From contig JBOZIK010000001.1 of assembly GCA_051453625.1 (NCBI GenBank), positions 144,834,905 through 144,898,904 of the forward strand: a stretch of DNA of 64,000 nucleotides. The letters run 5' to 3'. The position numbers and the translations under genes were made by a program. The DNA is from Welwitschia mirabilis. Lineage: Eukaryota; Gnetophyta; Gnetopsida; Welwitschiales. Below the pieces are notes generated by a model that ran no database searches, was not told the DNA's origin, and was given only the letters and a program-made list of their open reading frames with translations. This document shows, one piece after another, positions 48,467-60,631 of this stretch; position 1 is the first letter of the stretch; the number at the start of each line of letters is the position of its first letter.

Positions 48467-49990
48467 TATTCCTAATAGTGTGTAGGAAGCCTTAACTAAT
48501 TCAAGGTGGAAAGCTGCTTTGAATGAGGAAATGAACTTCTTACAAAAGAATGAAACTTGGGATCTTGTTAATTACCCACTAGAAAAGAAGCAAGTAGGAT
48601 GTTGATGGATTTACACTATGAAGTATAAAGAAAATGACATGATTAAATGATTTAAAACAAGACTTATGGCAAAAGGATATACCCAATCCTATGGGATTGA
48701 TTACACAAAGACATTTACACCTATAGCTAAAATCAACACCATATGGATATTGCTATCTTTGGTAGCAATCTTAGATTAGTCATTACAACAATTTGATGTA
48801 AAAAAAGACTTTTTTCATGGAGAATTATCTAAAGAAGTTTATATGGAGCTCCTACCAGGATTCATGGCCCTAGAAAGGATACTCAAAAGCTGTGTAGATT
48901 AAAGAAATCATTATATGGGCTAAAACAGTTTTCACAAGCATGGTTTGAAAGGTTTACAAAGTCTATGATAGCATTTGGATATCATAAAATTAATCTATAC
49001 TATAATTTATTTTTAAAAAAATAGCAGGCTAAGATCACTGCACTCATTGTATATGTGGATGACATGGTAGTTAGAGGGAATGATCCAAAAGAAAGGGAGG
49101 CTTTACAAGAATATTTATTCAAAGAGATTGAAATGAAAGACCTTGGTTCCTTGAAATATTTTCTTGGGATTGAAGTGTGAAGATTTAAGAAAGGAATATT
49201 TTTATCTCAAAGGAAATATGCATTATACTTATTAAAAGAGACTAAAATGTCAACATGTCAACTAGCTGGTACATTCATGGAGGAAAGCTTAAAGTTATGT
49301 ATTGAGTTAGATCAAATACTAGTTGATAAAGAGAGATATAAAACACTAGGAGAGAGGCTGATGTACTTAATCCAGTGGATTAGATCTTGCCTATGCATTA
49401 ATTACTATTAGCCAATTTATGCATAATCTAGGAGAACAACATATGAATGCAGTCATGTATATTTTAAGGTTTTTGAAGTCTACTCTTGAAAAGGGAATAC
49501 TGTTCACTAAAAATACAGATTATCAAAGCATAGATGCATATACTAACATTAATTAGGCTATATTAATTAATAATATATAATCAACTTCTAGTTATTTCAC
49601 ATTTATGGGTGATAATCTTATTACATGGAGAAGTAAAAAACAAAATGTTATTGCTCGCTCAAGTGCAGAAACTGAATTTAGAGGTATGACACTAGGATTT
49701 TGTGAAGCCTTATGGTTGATATTACTTTTACAAGATCTGGATTATTCACCTAGGTAATTAATTCACATGTATTATGATAATAAAGTTGCATGTGACATTG
49801 CCCATAATCTTGTTCAACATGATTGAATAAAGCATGTTGAATTAGATAGATTCTTCATTAAGGAGAAGTTACATGTGAAGATTGTAGAACTGCCTAAAAT
49901 TTGATTTGAGGATTAATTAGGTAAGGAATTTTTAAATAGAGTGTCTTCAAAAAGTCTTGATAAGTTGGCCATGTATGATATCTATGCACC
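48467..49990 (+). pseudogene. Copia reverse transcriptase and RNase H remnant
   Basis: Reads WKAALNEEMNFLQKNETWDL, then WIYTMKYKENDMI and GYTQSYGIDYTKTFTPIAKI. After a frameshift near 48860 come LKKSLYGLKQFSQAWFERF, LIVYVDDMVVRGNDP (catalytic YVDD intact, about 49048) and MKDLGSLKYFLGIEV. RNase H reads LITWRSKKQNVIARSSAETE, then VACDIAHNLVQHD-IKHVELDR and 'FFIKEKLHVKIVELPKI'. The DADWAG-type block is YTNIN-stop-A, with Asp to Asn and Trp to stop. Only a handful of stops and two frameshifts interrupt it, so it is the best preserved pol here. Confidence 0.9.
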
Positions 49991-50079
49991 AACTTGAGGG
50001 GGAGTGTTGAGGATATGGGATGCTATTAACTTTTCTTTTTAAAAGCTTACTTAATAGACATCTTTTAGGAAAGCCAAAT

Positions 50080-50143
50080 GTTGAGAGTGGGATTTGAACC
50101 CTTTCAAACTAGAACCTTAATCTGGCAACTTGGCCATCTCAAC
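50080..50143 (-). pseudogene. tRNA-Leu(UAA) pseudogene
   Basis: The minus strand runs from GTTGAGATGGCCAAGTTG to CCCACTCTCAAC. The acceptor stem GTTGAGA/TCTCAAC pairs perfectly. The anticodon arm 'CCAGATTAAGGTTCTAG' carries TAA. The T-arm/box B keeps GGGTTCAAATCCCAC. Compared with plant cytosolic tRNA-Leu(UAA), as I recall it, about nine bases of the D-loop region and about six of the variable arm are missing, so a normal fold is impossible. At 64 nt it is too short for a Leu tRNA. It begins 70 bp after the truncated copia end. Confidence 0.7.
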
Positions 50144-50149
50144 AAGAGA

Positions 50150-51126
50150 CGAGATACTCCTACTTCTGAATCAGGGGAAGTTGCTTAACCCTTTTATCTT
50201 CCTTACTTGAGAATTAAACAAAAACAAAAAAAGCATTTAACTTAAAAGGAAAGTAGAAAGTATTACCTATGAACAATAATAAAATAATTAATAAAGCAAA
50301 TACAAATGCCTTGATGAGGCATTTTTATTCAAATTTAATTTTTATATATCCTAAGTGGTTTTGTTATTTCCTCAACAACACACTAAAAGTCTAAAATTTA
50401 GTATTATTGATTATTTATAAGGCATCATTTAAAAGTTATATGAAGACTCTTCTCTTTCTCCAATCATATCTATAAATATTTATAAAAGTCCAAGAAAGTG
50501 TTTTCATTGCATTAGCATCTAATGAAATTCATCTACATAGATAAACTTGTAACAAACACCATAAGTTAGCCCAATAACATTAGAATCATCTATTAAAGAA
50601 CAACATTAAAAAGCAAAATGGTAATATTGTAAAATTAGAGATTAATCATACTTTTAATCAGATGATAAATATAAATATATAAACCTCATCAAGCTAATTA
50701 TTCTTACTATTCTACTTGTCTACAATCTCAAAGGAAGCCTCTCTTGTTTTTGTCAAACCTCAAAAACTTTAAATACAGTTAGGATAAAACATCGCCAAAG
50801 ACAAAAAAGTGAAGAAAATAAAACATACATCTTATGGACTTGCAAGAGCAGTTTGTGCCATGATTACACACACAAAATCTAAACATAAAATTTTTGTCTT
50901 TAATGCTATGATAAACATGACAAACTTCCAATCACATAGAAATTAACGTTTTAACCGATCAGCTAAGGTCATCATCTGAATAGACTAAAATTTTTACAAA
51001 AATTGTTTATGCATGGAATGTATCATTCCTTTGATAATTCCATAATAATATGACTTGAAAATTGAAATTATAAAAATAAAATAATAAAAATAGGGTAAGG
51101 AGAAATGGTATTCATAACTAGATTAG
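50150..51126. other. Unassigned DNA, probably former beta-galactosidase intron or flank
   Basis: Nothing recognisable on either strand. No beta-galactosidase exon could be read here although missing exons would be expected between 50.1 and 60.2 kb. Confidence 0.35.
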
Positions 51127-51558
51127 ATACTATGTATATATCTAACATTTTATTAAGTGATATCTTTCAATACTACCTTATGGATGAGGATACAAGCATT
51201 GGATAATAGCAACAACTACAGATCATTTAGGTTGACCTTACATCAATACATCATATATCATTCACTATATGGACATTCAACCAAAGAGTTAACACTTTTC
51301 TTTGAGCCAAAAATTTTCACTTTTATTTCTATTTCAAGGAGGAAAGATTTTGGCTATTTTTATATCTCTTATGAGAAGTAAAAAATTTGGCTAGAGAGAA
51401 GCATTAACTATGTGATCTAAGGTTAACATTGACTATAAGTTGAATGATCTATGTTTCCTTAATATAAGGTTAACTTAAATGATCAATAGTTGTTATTATT
51501 AGTTAATGCTTCTAAATAATATATGTACTTAGTTAAATGTTAGATATATACATAGTAT
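51127..51558. mobile_element. Candidate MITE or fold-back element with 24-bp perfect inverted termini
   Basis: 'atactatgtatatatctaac' plus attt at 51127-51150 is the exact reverse complement of 51535-51558. A second inverted pair, 'agaagcattaact' (51397-51409) and 'agttaatgcttct' (51501-51513), lies inside, with a further hairpin around 'aaggttaac'. The total is 432 bp, in the MITE size range. No transposase. The target-site duplication is unclear. The 74-codon open frame inside has no known features. Confidence 0.55.
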
Positions 51559-51587
51559 ATATTTAAGCTAGTGGCCATGAGTTGCTA

Positions 51588-51605
51588 ATATATATATATA
51601 TATAT
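51588..51605. repeat. (TA)9 microsatellite
   Basis: An 18-base run of alternating A and T just outside the inverted-repeat element. Confidence 0.9.
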
Positions 51606-54229
51606 CCTAGGGGTTATGAGTTACTAATGCAAGTAATGAGATATCATAAGAATATCTTGAATGTATATTTTCAAATAATGAATTATGTCTCATAGAAAGA
51701 ATAAAGTTATACATTATGTAAATGTTCTTATATCAATAAAAAAAAATTATGAAGTAATTTTTTCATATTTTGCATAGTTGAACAATGTCATCCCTTTCAT
51801 AGAAATGGTCTATTTGGATACTGAGATTCCACCTTTGTGTTGGATGCATTTTATTCATCTGCAATAACAGTTATATTTCACTTTATAAGTATATTTAGAT
51901 ATATTAAGTATCATAAATACCTTACTATTTTCAACCAAGAAAGCTCCTTGTAACATTTAACATATTTCCATAGCTTTGTTATTAGTAATTGTTATAGCAT
52001 CAAATAATAATCATTTATAGGGTAAGATAGCTAGCTCATTAGGATCACTATCTTGTGATATTTTCATCAGCATGTAAATGTAACATTGATTTCTTCTTTG
52101 CATTCAAAACATACTTTACAACATATTATATAACAACATATCTATCGATCACAAGTTGGAACTCTATATTTTCTTTTCATGNNNNNNGAATGCTTTTATT
52201 ATGAACATTTAACCTATCATCATATTCGTGACTCATACTTTTTCTCATTTTTTAATTCTTTATACAACCTTAACTAGCAAGGTTGTGACTCCCATGGTAT
52301 ATTATACTAAATGAATGAAATATTAGCATGTTATGGAATGTTTCATAGCTTAAAAAGGTAATATCATATTGGTATTCTAGGGTCATCTTTTATTTGATCT
52401 TCTCAAACATACTCTTAACTTGTAAACTATGTGTTTTTTAACATTATTAAGAGAGTTGTATAATCCCGATCTAGATCTACATGTTCTAAAACCTATTTTT
52501 ATAGTTAACATGGATGGAGATTCATGTTTACTCTAGGATTTTATAAATAAAAAGTTGTTAAAGTGGTTATTACATAATCAATAACTAAATACATACTAAA
52601 TAATGTATATCTTTTACATACATCATTGGGTCTTTTGTGCTTATCAAATATACTATTTTAGAAATTTACTCTAGAATCAAAGAATTTCTTTATGTTTTGT
52701 ACTACTAGATCATCATTATAGTTAAGTTTTTACATCTCTTTGCTTCTTTTATTCATAAAAAGCTATGTACATGTGAAGAGCCTTTGTATTACCACTCAAA
52801 TCTTGTCTAGGAATTTACAACACTAAATCCCCTTGTGTTAATAACTTATTTGAATTTTTTATGATAATTGTGCATGTACTCTTAGATAATGTATAGGATA
52901 TTAATGAGTTTTTACATTTTCCATCTTTTGGATTTAGTTAGATCCTATGGTTGTTTATTAGGGATGATATCCTATAGTTCTATCCCATATAAATTAGTAG
53001 AACTAAGAGTTAATAGTATTGTAAATATTCAAAGCCAAGTAACCATGCTAATAGTTCACATCTATTTTTTTCCTAATAGAAAGGCATGCCTCTTAGAAAG
53101 CTACCATATCTTATTAAGTTGTCTAATCATTTAATTAATAGAAGATTATTCATTTCATCATGTAATTCATCTAGGAATAGTTATTTATTTCATCACATAA
53201 ATCCTTCATAATTCCTCTATTGTGATTAATGCATTAATCATATTCTTTCTAAAGAATATTGTTGTGGACTTTAATGCCTTATGTTTCATCATGATTTTAA
53301 ACATATAATACATAAAACTAAAAAAAATATGAAGTTCATAATTTTTAATTCCATAAATTCATTAATAGCTTAACTAAAGAAATAGTTCTTTGAGAGAGTG
53401 CTTATTTGTCTTTAATGATAATCTTCTAACAATGACAATTAATGACAATGAGGGAGGTGTTAAATTTTTTATATTTTAATTTTATGCATAGTATTTAATT
53501 CATGATCGAGGATCAAAGTTATAACTCTTAAAGGTAAAAAATTAAGTAAAAAGTTTAGATTAATGTTGCATAAAATTTACAAGTTCATAAAAACTTTTAT
53601 AAAAAAGAAATTATTTATCTTAGAAAAAAATGGATTGTAGATGATTTTAGACATGATCAAATATATGGGAAAAATTACAAAATGAACATAGAATTATTAA
53701 ATTATAGATTTTAAATTTTATTCTAAGAATTATGCAGTAACATAATTGTTCTTATGGACCTAATTTGCAAGAAATTATACATTTCCAATAGTAAACATAT
53801 AAGAGTTCAAAAATTTAAAATAAAAGGATTGCATTATTCTTTTTTAATCTATAAGATAGATTAGTAGAATTATTTGTCTAGAAATGTTGCATGTTAATTC
53901 CCATTGCCTTTACAATATGGTACTTTGCCCTAGTTGTAATAGCTAATGTAAAATATTAGTTGTAATACTTGTCGAATCCACATTTGTCAGTTGTTGAACC
54001 TTGATGACCCATTTCCAAATCATATATAGTCCTCTTTAATACATAACAAGTTAATAGAACCTATAAAAAAATTTACAAACTTTAATGTAAGATTAGTTAA
54101 CATCAAATAAAATAAGAATTTAAAAAACTTAATTAAAGATATTGAAAAAATTAATTAAAGTCTATTAATCAAATGTTGAAGCATTAATTTAATAATTTTG
54201 TTAGATTTTTTTTCCCTTATAACAACTTG
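51606..54229. other. Unassigned AT-rich DNA with a 6-N gap at 52182-52187
   Basis: No domain, repeat pair or RNA was recognised. The open frame 52889-53134 (plus, 81 codons) has a faint copia-like look (LVRSYGCLLGM) but no flanking support. Confidence 0.35.
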
Positions 54230-54420
54230 CTATTACCTATTATATTACATACCAATAAAATTATTATTATACTTATTAATTAAAAATTAATGAAATTATA
54301 TTATATTAATAAATAATAAAATTAATGTATTTATAATAATTTTATTGGTAAAATTAATGAAATTAGTATATTTTATTTTATTAATAAAGTTATTATATTT
54401 TAATAGAAAATTAATGTTAA
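54230..54420. repeat. Nearly pure A/T tract
   Basis: Almost all bases are A or T, dominated by taataaaattaatg-like words. This is more extreme than the surrounding DNA. Confidence 0.8.
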
Positions 54421-54424
54421 TAGC

Positions 54425-54684
54425 AAAGGAAAGTATTCTTATAAAAAATATGTTACATGTAAAAATTAGAGATGTTAAATCAAAGTGTTTTTATTAGAGA
54501 AAATATGCTACAATTGAAATTCAAAGATTATGAAATAAAGTATTTTAATGAAAAAGTATGCTAAAGGTTAAATTGAAAGATGGTAAAGTGAACTATTCTA
54601 TTAAGATAAGACATGTTCTAGGTGAAATTCAGAGATGGTAAAGTAAAGTATTTCTATTAATTAAAATAGGTTGTAAATGATTGG
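54425..54684. repeat. ~55-bp minisatellite, about 4.7 units
   Basis: Units start near 54425, 54482, 54537, 54591 and 54645. The consensus is close to 'aaagtattttattaaaaaaa' followed by tatgctacaggtgaaattcaaagatggtaaa. It directly abuts the pure A/T tract. Confidence 0.85.
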
Positions 54685-56700
54685 ATAATAGTAATTATAG
54701 AATACAAAATAATGATTACATGGATACTATGTCTTAGATGAAGTGCATTATGCATTCATGAATGGTTGAAAAGGGCCTTTAAGACTAGCATGAAAAGGGT
54801 ATAATCATATAAGCAACTAAGAAAACAATTAAAAAAACATATGAAAAAGGAAGAAGAAATAACTATCACACTTAAGAAAACAATGGATAAAATGCCAAAA
54901 TTATGATAGAATGTAAAAGCAGAGAATGCCATTAAAGAAGGAACAGGAGGAAAGTGCTATTGTTGATGTTATATTAGTATTTGAAATCCTTCTTAAATAT
55001 CAGTCATCAAAGAATAAAAATGACACTAGTTAATTTTTGACTTATTTTATAAGCTCAAAGTCATGTGAAATTTAGAAAAATTTGCTCTAATTTTTTGTGT
55101 AAAATTTCATAATTAAAACAAATTTTCTTATTAAACTTTGACTTGAATTGAGATTAAATGAACTGCTTACAATTTTATGAAATTTCACTGCATCTTTGAA
55201 ATTTTGCCAAATTTTCATACTAGGATTTTATGTTTATTTTTATTTGTTTTTAATTTTTATTTTTATATCTATTCTTTTAGTATTTTTATATTTGGTAATT
55301 TTATTTTTTTATTTAATGAGATGTGCAAAGTTAAAATTATAATGATGAGATGTTGCATTATACTTCTTACCTTTTAGACAAGTGAACAGTTAGGGATTGG
55401 CCTATCAGCCAAAAACATAAGATTATGTTAGCTCTCTATCATATAGTAATAGTTGAAAAGAATTCATAATGCTAAGAAAAATTATCATTGTCTATCCACT
55501 ACTTCTCTCAGATGGATTAGAATATGTATTTGAGCTGTGTACTACTAATTTAGCTTATTAGCCTTTTATTTTGAGCTTCTAATTGGGGTTTGCAAGGATG
55601 TGTTGGCAATTTTACTTAAAACATTTCACTGATTGTAGGTTTGATTTATATTTTTTATGAGTAAACCAAGGGTGTATATTAGAGATAACCTTTGTAACCT
55701 TTAAATAATGCTTAGATAACCATAACCTTTAAGTTCATAGGTTGAGAATAGTCATAGAATGGTTATGAGGAAAGGTTCAAATATAGCAAATAAAATTAGA
55801 TAAGTATGAGCAAGACTATTAAATAAATATTTAATATAATGAAGATTTTAGACATGAGCATATCTATCTAAAAACTTCTTATTAAAATTGAAACAAACTT
55901 TAATAATTTATTTTATGTATTTTATGTTTTTGGAGTTCTATAAATTCTTTGTAAATTTTCAATTTTGTTTAGTTTTATTTCCTATTAAAATTTCAAGAAA
56001 AATTAGAAATGTATAGGGGTTTTTTCCCTAAAATTGTAAATTTATAGATTTTAAATGTTTTCCATTTTTATTAAAAAGTTTTTAAACTCTATAACCCAAG
56101 CCATTTTATGCCATGCAGAAATAGAAGTTTGTCTTTTTACAAATTATTCTACTCACACTAACTGGCATCGCCACCTTTCCTAACCAGTGGCACTAGCCTT
56201 TTAACTCTGAACACTTTGTAACTTGGATTGTAACCTTGTATTAGCTAGTTGACACTTTTCTTTTTGGAGGACTCCTTTGAAACTATGCAAAATCAAGAAA
56301 ACATGAACTCTTAACTCAAATTGTAATCTGTTTTCTAAATCTTTGATAATGAGTTGAAATCCTAACCCATTTTAGACACCTTCTAGGCATTAACCTATTT
56401 ACACTTGCATTTTTCAAAATTATGAACGACCCAAAAAAACTAAAGAAGAGTTTATCCAACCTAGACAAACCTTTAAAAGTATCCCCAACCTCATCCATAC
56501 CTGAATCAACATCCTCATAACTATGAATTTCAAAATTCATATATTAACCCATAGGATTTTGATCCCATCCCTTCTTTACTCCTCACAATCCTTTTATTTT
56601 GTGCTTATTTTTATACCTTTCCTCCTTTAACCGTTATCTATCATCTTCATATTTCTAGCAATCCATTTCACCTTTATTTAAGGATACCTTTTAAAGATCT
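54685..56700. other. Unassigned DNA
   Basis: A mix of AT-rich and somewhat more balanced sequence (56100-56240). No exon, domain or repeat was recognised. Confidence 0.35.
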
Positions 56701-56729
56701 CTAGAAAGTGCTATCGAATCCTCTTCTAA

Positions 56730-57660
56730 CATGTCTCAATTTCATTCTCATTCCTTAGAAGAAATGACTAAGGAAACCAATGAGAGTCTCAAGTGACTTC
56801 TTCAATAAATGGCTAAAACTAATAATCAAATCCTTAAGGCCCTTAACTAATAACAAGAAGAAAATAACCCGACTACATTTTATGAACCTACAAGCCTAGA
56901 AAAACTTAAAAGAACTAATGAGACTAAAACTAATAATATCCAAATCATATCCCTCAGGAATGAGTAGAGACACTTAAAGAAGTCCACAACAAAACCTCTA
57001 GGTAAATCTAAGAAGATGTTAAGCTTTAACTGTCATAAATAATAAACAATTGCATGCAAATAGGCTATACTTTAGAGTAGGATTAGATACATCTAATGAT
57101 GAATAATCAGTAGTAAGTAAGCAAAAATTTGAGGAAGAAGAAAAACATGAATGCTACACAATAATAGATGAATCAATAAGTGACATTAATGAAATAGAAA
57201 ATGAACTTATCTTTTAACCATAAAGTTTGTTGCCTCTACAACCTCAAGAGGAATAATCCCTTGAAAATTCTAATGAAAAGAAGAACATTAGTTAAGATCC
57301 ATTACATAATCCATCCTATAAAAAGCCTTTGTTTTTTTCTCAACAAATTCTTAAACTAATTATGTCATTCTCATCATCATCTTTTAAGAAAAACTTAAAA
57401 ATACTTTTCTTGATGATCAATTATCTTCTCCAGTATTTTCTAATAAATCTCTATCTTCATTCCAAAATGATGTCTTGTATGAATTATTTAGTAAGCAAGA
57501 ATAGGCCAAGGAATGGAAAACTTTTGATTTTAAATGAATTGGTTTTACTACTAATGTTGACATTCTTTCATCTTTTTTGGATTCATGAATAAATGTCTAT
57601 CAGGATTGTCTCTCGTTATTGAATGCCTTGTAAAATTTTAATTCATTAACCAATCTTGAC
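56730..57660 (+). pseudogene. Unidentified retroelement-like gag remnant
   Basis: The plus strand reads MSQFHSHSLEEMTKETNESL, then LLQ-stop-MAKTNNQILKAL, a long Gln/Asn/Glu-rich stretch. At 57021-57065 comes LSFNCHK, two stops, TIACK, similar to a CCHC knuckle CFNCHKxGHIACKC. It goes on to acidic 'FEEEEKHECYTIIDESISDI' and NTFLDDQLSSPVFSNKSLSS. Most stops would be CAA/CAG in a one-step reversion. A gag-like protein with a zinc knuckle fits, but I recognise no family. A pararetrovirus-like or host origin cannot be excluded. Confidence 0.4.
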
Positions 57661-58970
57661 ATTCATCTTTTTGATCCTTCATGTAATAAATAGCTTGGAA
57701 AGTCCCCTAAAAAATTTTTAATTTCTTTATATTCTTTTAAGTTAGATTTTTCTTTTAGAATATATCTTCCTTTTAGGATACATTTAGGTTTTAAAAAAAT
57801 TAAAAATGTTAAAAAATTTTATGTTTAATGCCCTTTCATATTTTAATTCACCTAAGCACTTCAACTTGTATAATCACCATCTCAAACATTTTTTGGTAAA
57901 GAACCCAAAATTTTATCCATAATATTGAATAAATCATCATCACCTTAGATTTCATCTTCCACTAGCCTCCATTTGGCACCACCTAAAAATACATTGACAC
58001 CCTCTCACTCAATCCATTCATGGATTCTTTAGATTAGACGATCCTAGTCGATGGCCCTTAAAATGATATAAATCATTAATAAGTAATTGTTTTATCATTA
58101 CAAACTAGATAGAATCTAAGTTTACTTGTAGTTATTCAAGAAAATGTTTTGCTTATTTTTGAGTTAACTCATTAAGATTAGTTTCACTCAAGGTTTCTTA
58201 ATGAAAAAATATAGTTGAACTAAGGTAGAATCTACTTTCATGCTAAGTTAATTATTTTACAAGTATTTTATGGAGGAAATACTTATCTTGATTAGGCTAA
58301 TAAGCTAATAAGTCCTTTATGTGCATTAAACTAAATTCAAAATGAGAAGGGTGATTAAAAGAAAGTAAAAATATCTCCTCTTCAAAAGCACATTATTTAT
58401 TGATCATTAATAATTGGGTTTACTTAATTGCATTGGAACTATAGATGCTCACTGATAATACAACACTACCTCCTTTATTCATCAACATGCTTAACTCTAT
58501 TGGAAGGATATATCCTAACATTAGATGAGTAATTAGATTAAAATTCTTGAAACAAGGAGTAAGACATGATTATAGGAAAAGGTAAATTAGAGGGAAAAAA
58601 GGTAGGATTGAGAGGTTCTTTTGTGTTTACATTCTTTAATTTGTGTATTTGGAAGTTTTCTTGACTAATTTTGGATTGCTCACAAGTTTACTTAGAAGAT
58701 ACCACATTTTCTTGGTAATGTAATACATTTTAAAATTAGATAAAATTTGAGAAATTTTCCATAATTATGGTGTTAATTTAGGTAGTCTGTCTTTGGAGTT
58801 TATAGATAATGAAATTTTCGATTAGGTTTTATGTTATTTATTCATTAAAAATTGATTTTAGTTTAAAGAATTCACATTGTTTTCCCTAAATACATTTATC
58901 AAAATCATTTCCTAGCCATGTAATTAACTTATTCTTAAAAGTATTGCATAAAATTTTCCATCTTTATAAC
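57661..58970. other. Unassigned, presumed internal region of a plus-strand gypsy-like element
   Basis: No RT, RNase H or integrase block could be read. Its right end (58940-58990) reads HLYNFEDKV, followed by a purine-rich stretch. This resembles the 'ANFEDKV' tail and polypurine region before a gypsy 3' LTR. Confidence 0.35.
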
Positions 58971-59002
58971 TTTGAGGACAAAGTTTAATTTTAGTTAGGA
59001 GA

Positions 59003-60054
59003 TGTTATATCCACTTTTATAGAATTTTTTTAATTTTGATGCCTTATTCATTAAAAATTGATCAAACATTTTTGAATATGATATATTTTCTATGCTAGAC
59101 ATATCATTTAGTTAATTTTTCATTTTTTTCAATTTTTTAATCCACTTTTTGCTAAGGGTCTAGTAAAAGTCTAGTTAAGGGGTGTGTTTACAAGCCAAAA
59201 TTAACATTATAAGTAGTATAATTGATTAATTTAGCATAGGGAAAAACATTAAATTGGTTTTATTACATATTAATGTTTTCTATTCTTTGTTTTACTTTTG
59301 CATTAAATTATGGGATTTTCTTAACATAAGCATGTATATTATGGCCTTCAGAAGAATTGTGCATAAATTGATGTAGTTTCAACACCAAATGTAATGCCTC
59401 TAGCTAACACTACCAGAACTACTAGCCTTCTGAGCCAAATCATGTTAAAACTCATGTTCTTGCATCATCTCAAGAAATTCATCATAATGAAATTCTAGAA
59501 TAAATTAGAATTAATCCTGAATAAACCTTAAATCTGATGACACTTGGCGAAAGTATAGGATGACACATTGTAATGGCATGTGGTGCAAGGAGGATGATCA
59601 AATGAAAGATACATGACATGAAATCCATTAGTAACATCATTATTAATTAAAAGATATGTCATTATTATACTTTCACTTGAAGACAAAAAAAATCCTTCTT
59701 TATGACTGCATGTCAAACATATTAATAACTCACTTCTCATGTAACCATCATTAAGTAACTACCATTATGTAACTGCCCACTAACCTCAATGTAATCATGA
59801 CACAATTCCTTTAAGCCTTCTTTCATCTATAAAATGGCCTTGAGCACCACCCATTATAAACATATTTTGATTGGCTTAACATGTGGAGGAGTTAGAGGCT
59901 AGGACATCATGACTCTCTAATACTCTTTCTTAGAGGTGGAATGATCCAAGGCTAGATGAGGAGTCCTCCTCCTCCTCCTCCTCCATTGATGTAATTTATA
60001 TTAATTTTAGATTTTAATATAAGAACTAATTTAAATCCTTTTATTATTATTACA
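59003..60054 (+). repeat. Probable gypsy-type LTR
   Basis: Starts TGTTATATCCACTTTT right after a purine tract (gttaggaga) and ends TTACACA at 60054. It contains a TATA-like 'ctataaaatggcc' (59827-59839). A decayed Met primer site (TTTGGTATTAG, about 60059-60069) follows. Its presence suggests this LTR also served as a 5' LTR. No partner LTR was found in the window. Confidence 0.45.
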
Positions 60055-60150
60055 CATTGTATTTGGTATTAGTAATATTTAGGTAAGACTAGTTCTAGAA
60101 TTAGTTTAAACCATTTCATTGTTATTGCACATTCATTTGATATTAGAAGG
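60027..60150. repeat. ~75-bp duplication of the LTR end and primer site
   Basis: 'actaatttaaatccttttat', tattattacacattgtatttggtattag at 60025-60070 is repeated in altered form as 'attagtttaaaccatttcat', tgttattgcacattcatttgatattag at 60098-60144. Each copy holds an LTR-like CA end and a primer-site-like TGGTATTAG or TGATATTAG. Confidence 0.6.
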
Positions 60151-60281
60151 TATCCTTCCAAAAGATATCATAATTTTTAAGTGGCCCAAAAATTCTTTTG
60201 CATCCATGCAAATAATTTAATGCTTCAAAATATAATCAAATAATGTAATGTATTATTAGAATAAAAATTTGAAGCATTTAC

Positions 60282-60385
60282 ATACCAACTAGTCTAATTC
60301 TCTATTTAGAGCTTTGGCTTATTATCAGAGTTTGGCATAAACTGATCACAATAGAAACCATTTCATGTGTTGATCTAGATCAGAT
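60282..60385 (-). pseudogene. Beta-galactosidase exon 6 (nucleophile Glu region)
   Basis: Reads INT, stop, [18 protein letters not shown], stop, IEN, stop, TSWY, then a donor (GTAAAT at 60281). The family has [29 protein letters not shown]. The nucleophile Glu of TEN is kept, but both flanking Trp codons are stops (TGG to TAA and to TAG) and Gly has become Ser. All are G-to-A or C-to-T changes except the Cys to stop. Confidence 0.9.
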
Positions 60386-60631
60386 AAGTTCAATCAATTA
60401 AGAATTCTAATGTAGTTATGGTAGTACAACCATGAAAGGGTTAAAGTATTTTTGTTAAGCACTTCATCTTCCATGTACTGTTAATAATAATTCAAGGGAA
60501 TACAAAATTACAAACCACAATCAAACTCTAAAAGGAGATAAACAATTAACTTTGGTATTCTTAAGATAATTGCATTTCATAGTTTTCTTGCAACAAAAAT
60601 AAGGGCATATTAATGTTTGTTACCACTTTCT

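Larger units (their letters stand above)
45438..50010 (+). mobile_element. Ty1/copia element (+), 5' LTR present, 3' LTR missing, in a beta-galactosidase intron
   Basis: A 5' LTR (45438-45581), decayed Met primer site, gag, protease, integrase, RT and RNase H all read on the plus strand, ending in the family terminator 'IYAPT' plus the tract TTGAGGGGGAG and the LTR start TGTTGA (50005). Beyond 50010 the sequence no longer matches the LTR, so the 3' LTR was lost. The element lies 130 bp into the intron upstream of the penultimate beta-galactosidase exon, in opposite orientation. It is better preserved than the gypsy elements. The sister copy at 62138 shares the LTR. Confidence 0.85.

Noticed and set aside
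52889-53134. A copia-like fragment (LVRSYGCLLGM)
   Set aside because: The similarity covers a handful of residues and no adjoining copia motif is present.
50150-59000. Middle exons of beta-galactosidase (HGGTNFGR, DYDAPLDEYG region)
   Set aside because: Both strands were read for these motifs and none was found by eye; a profile search could still detect decayed remains.
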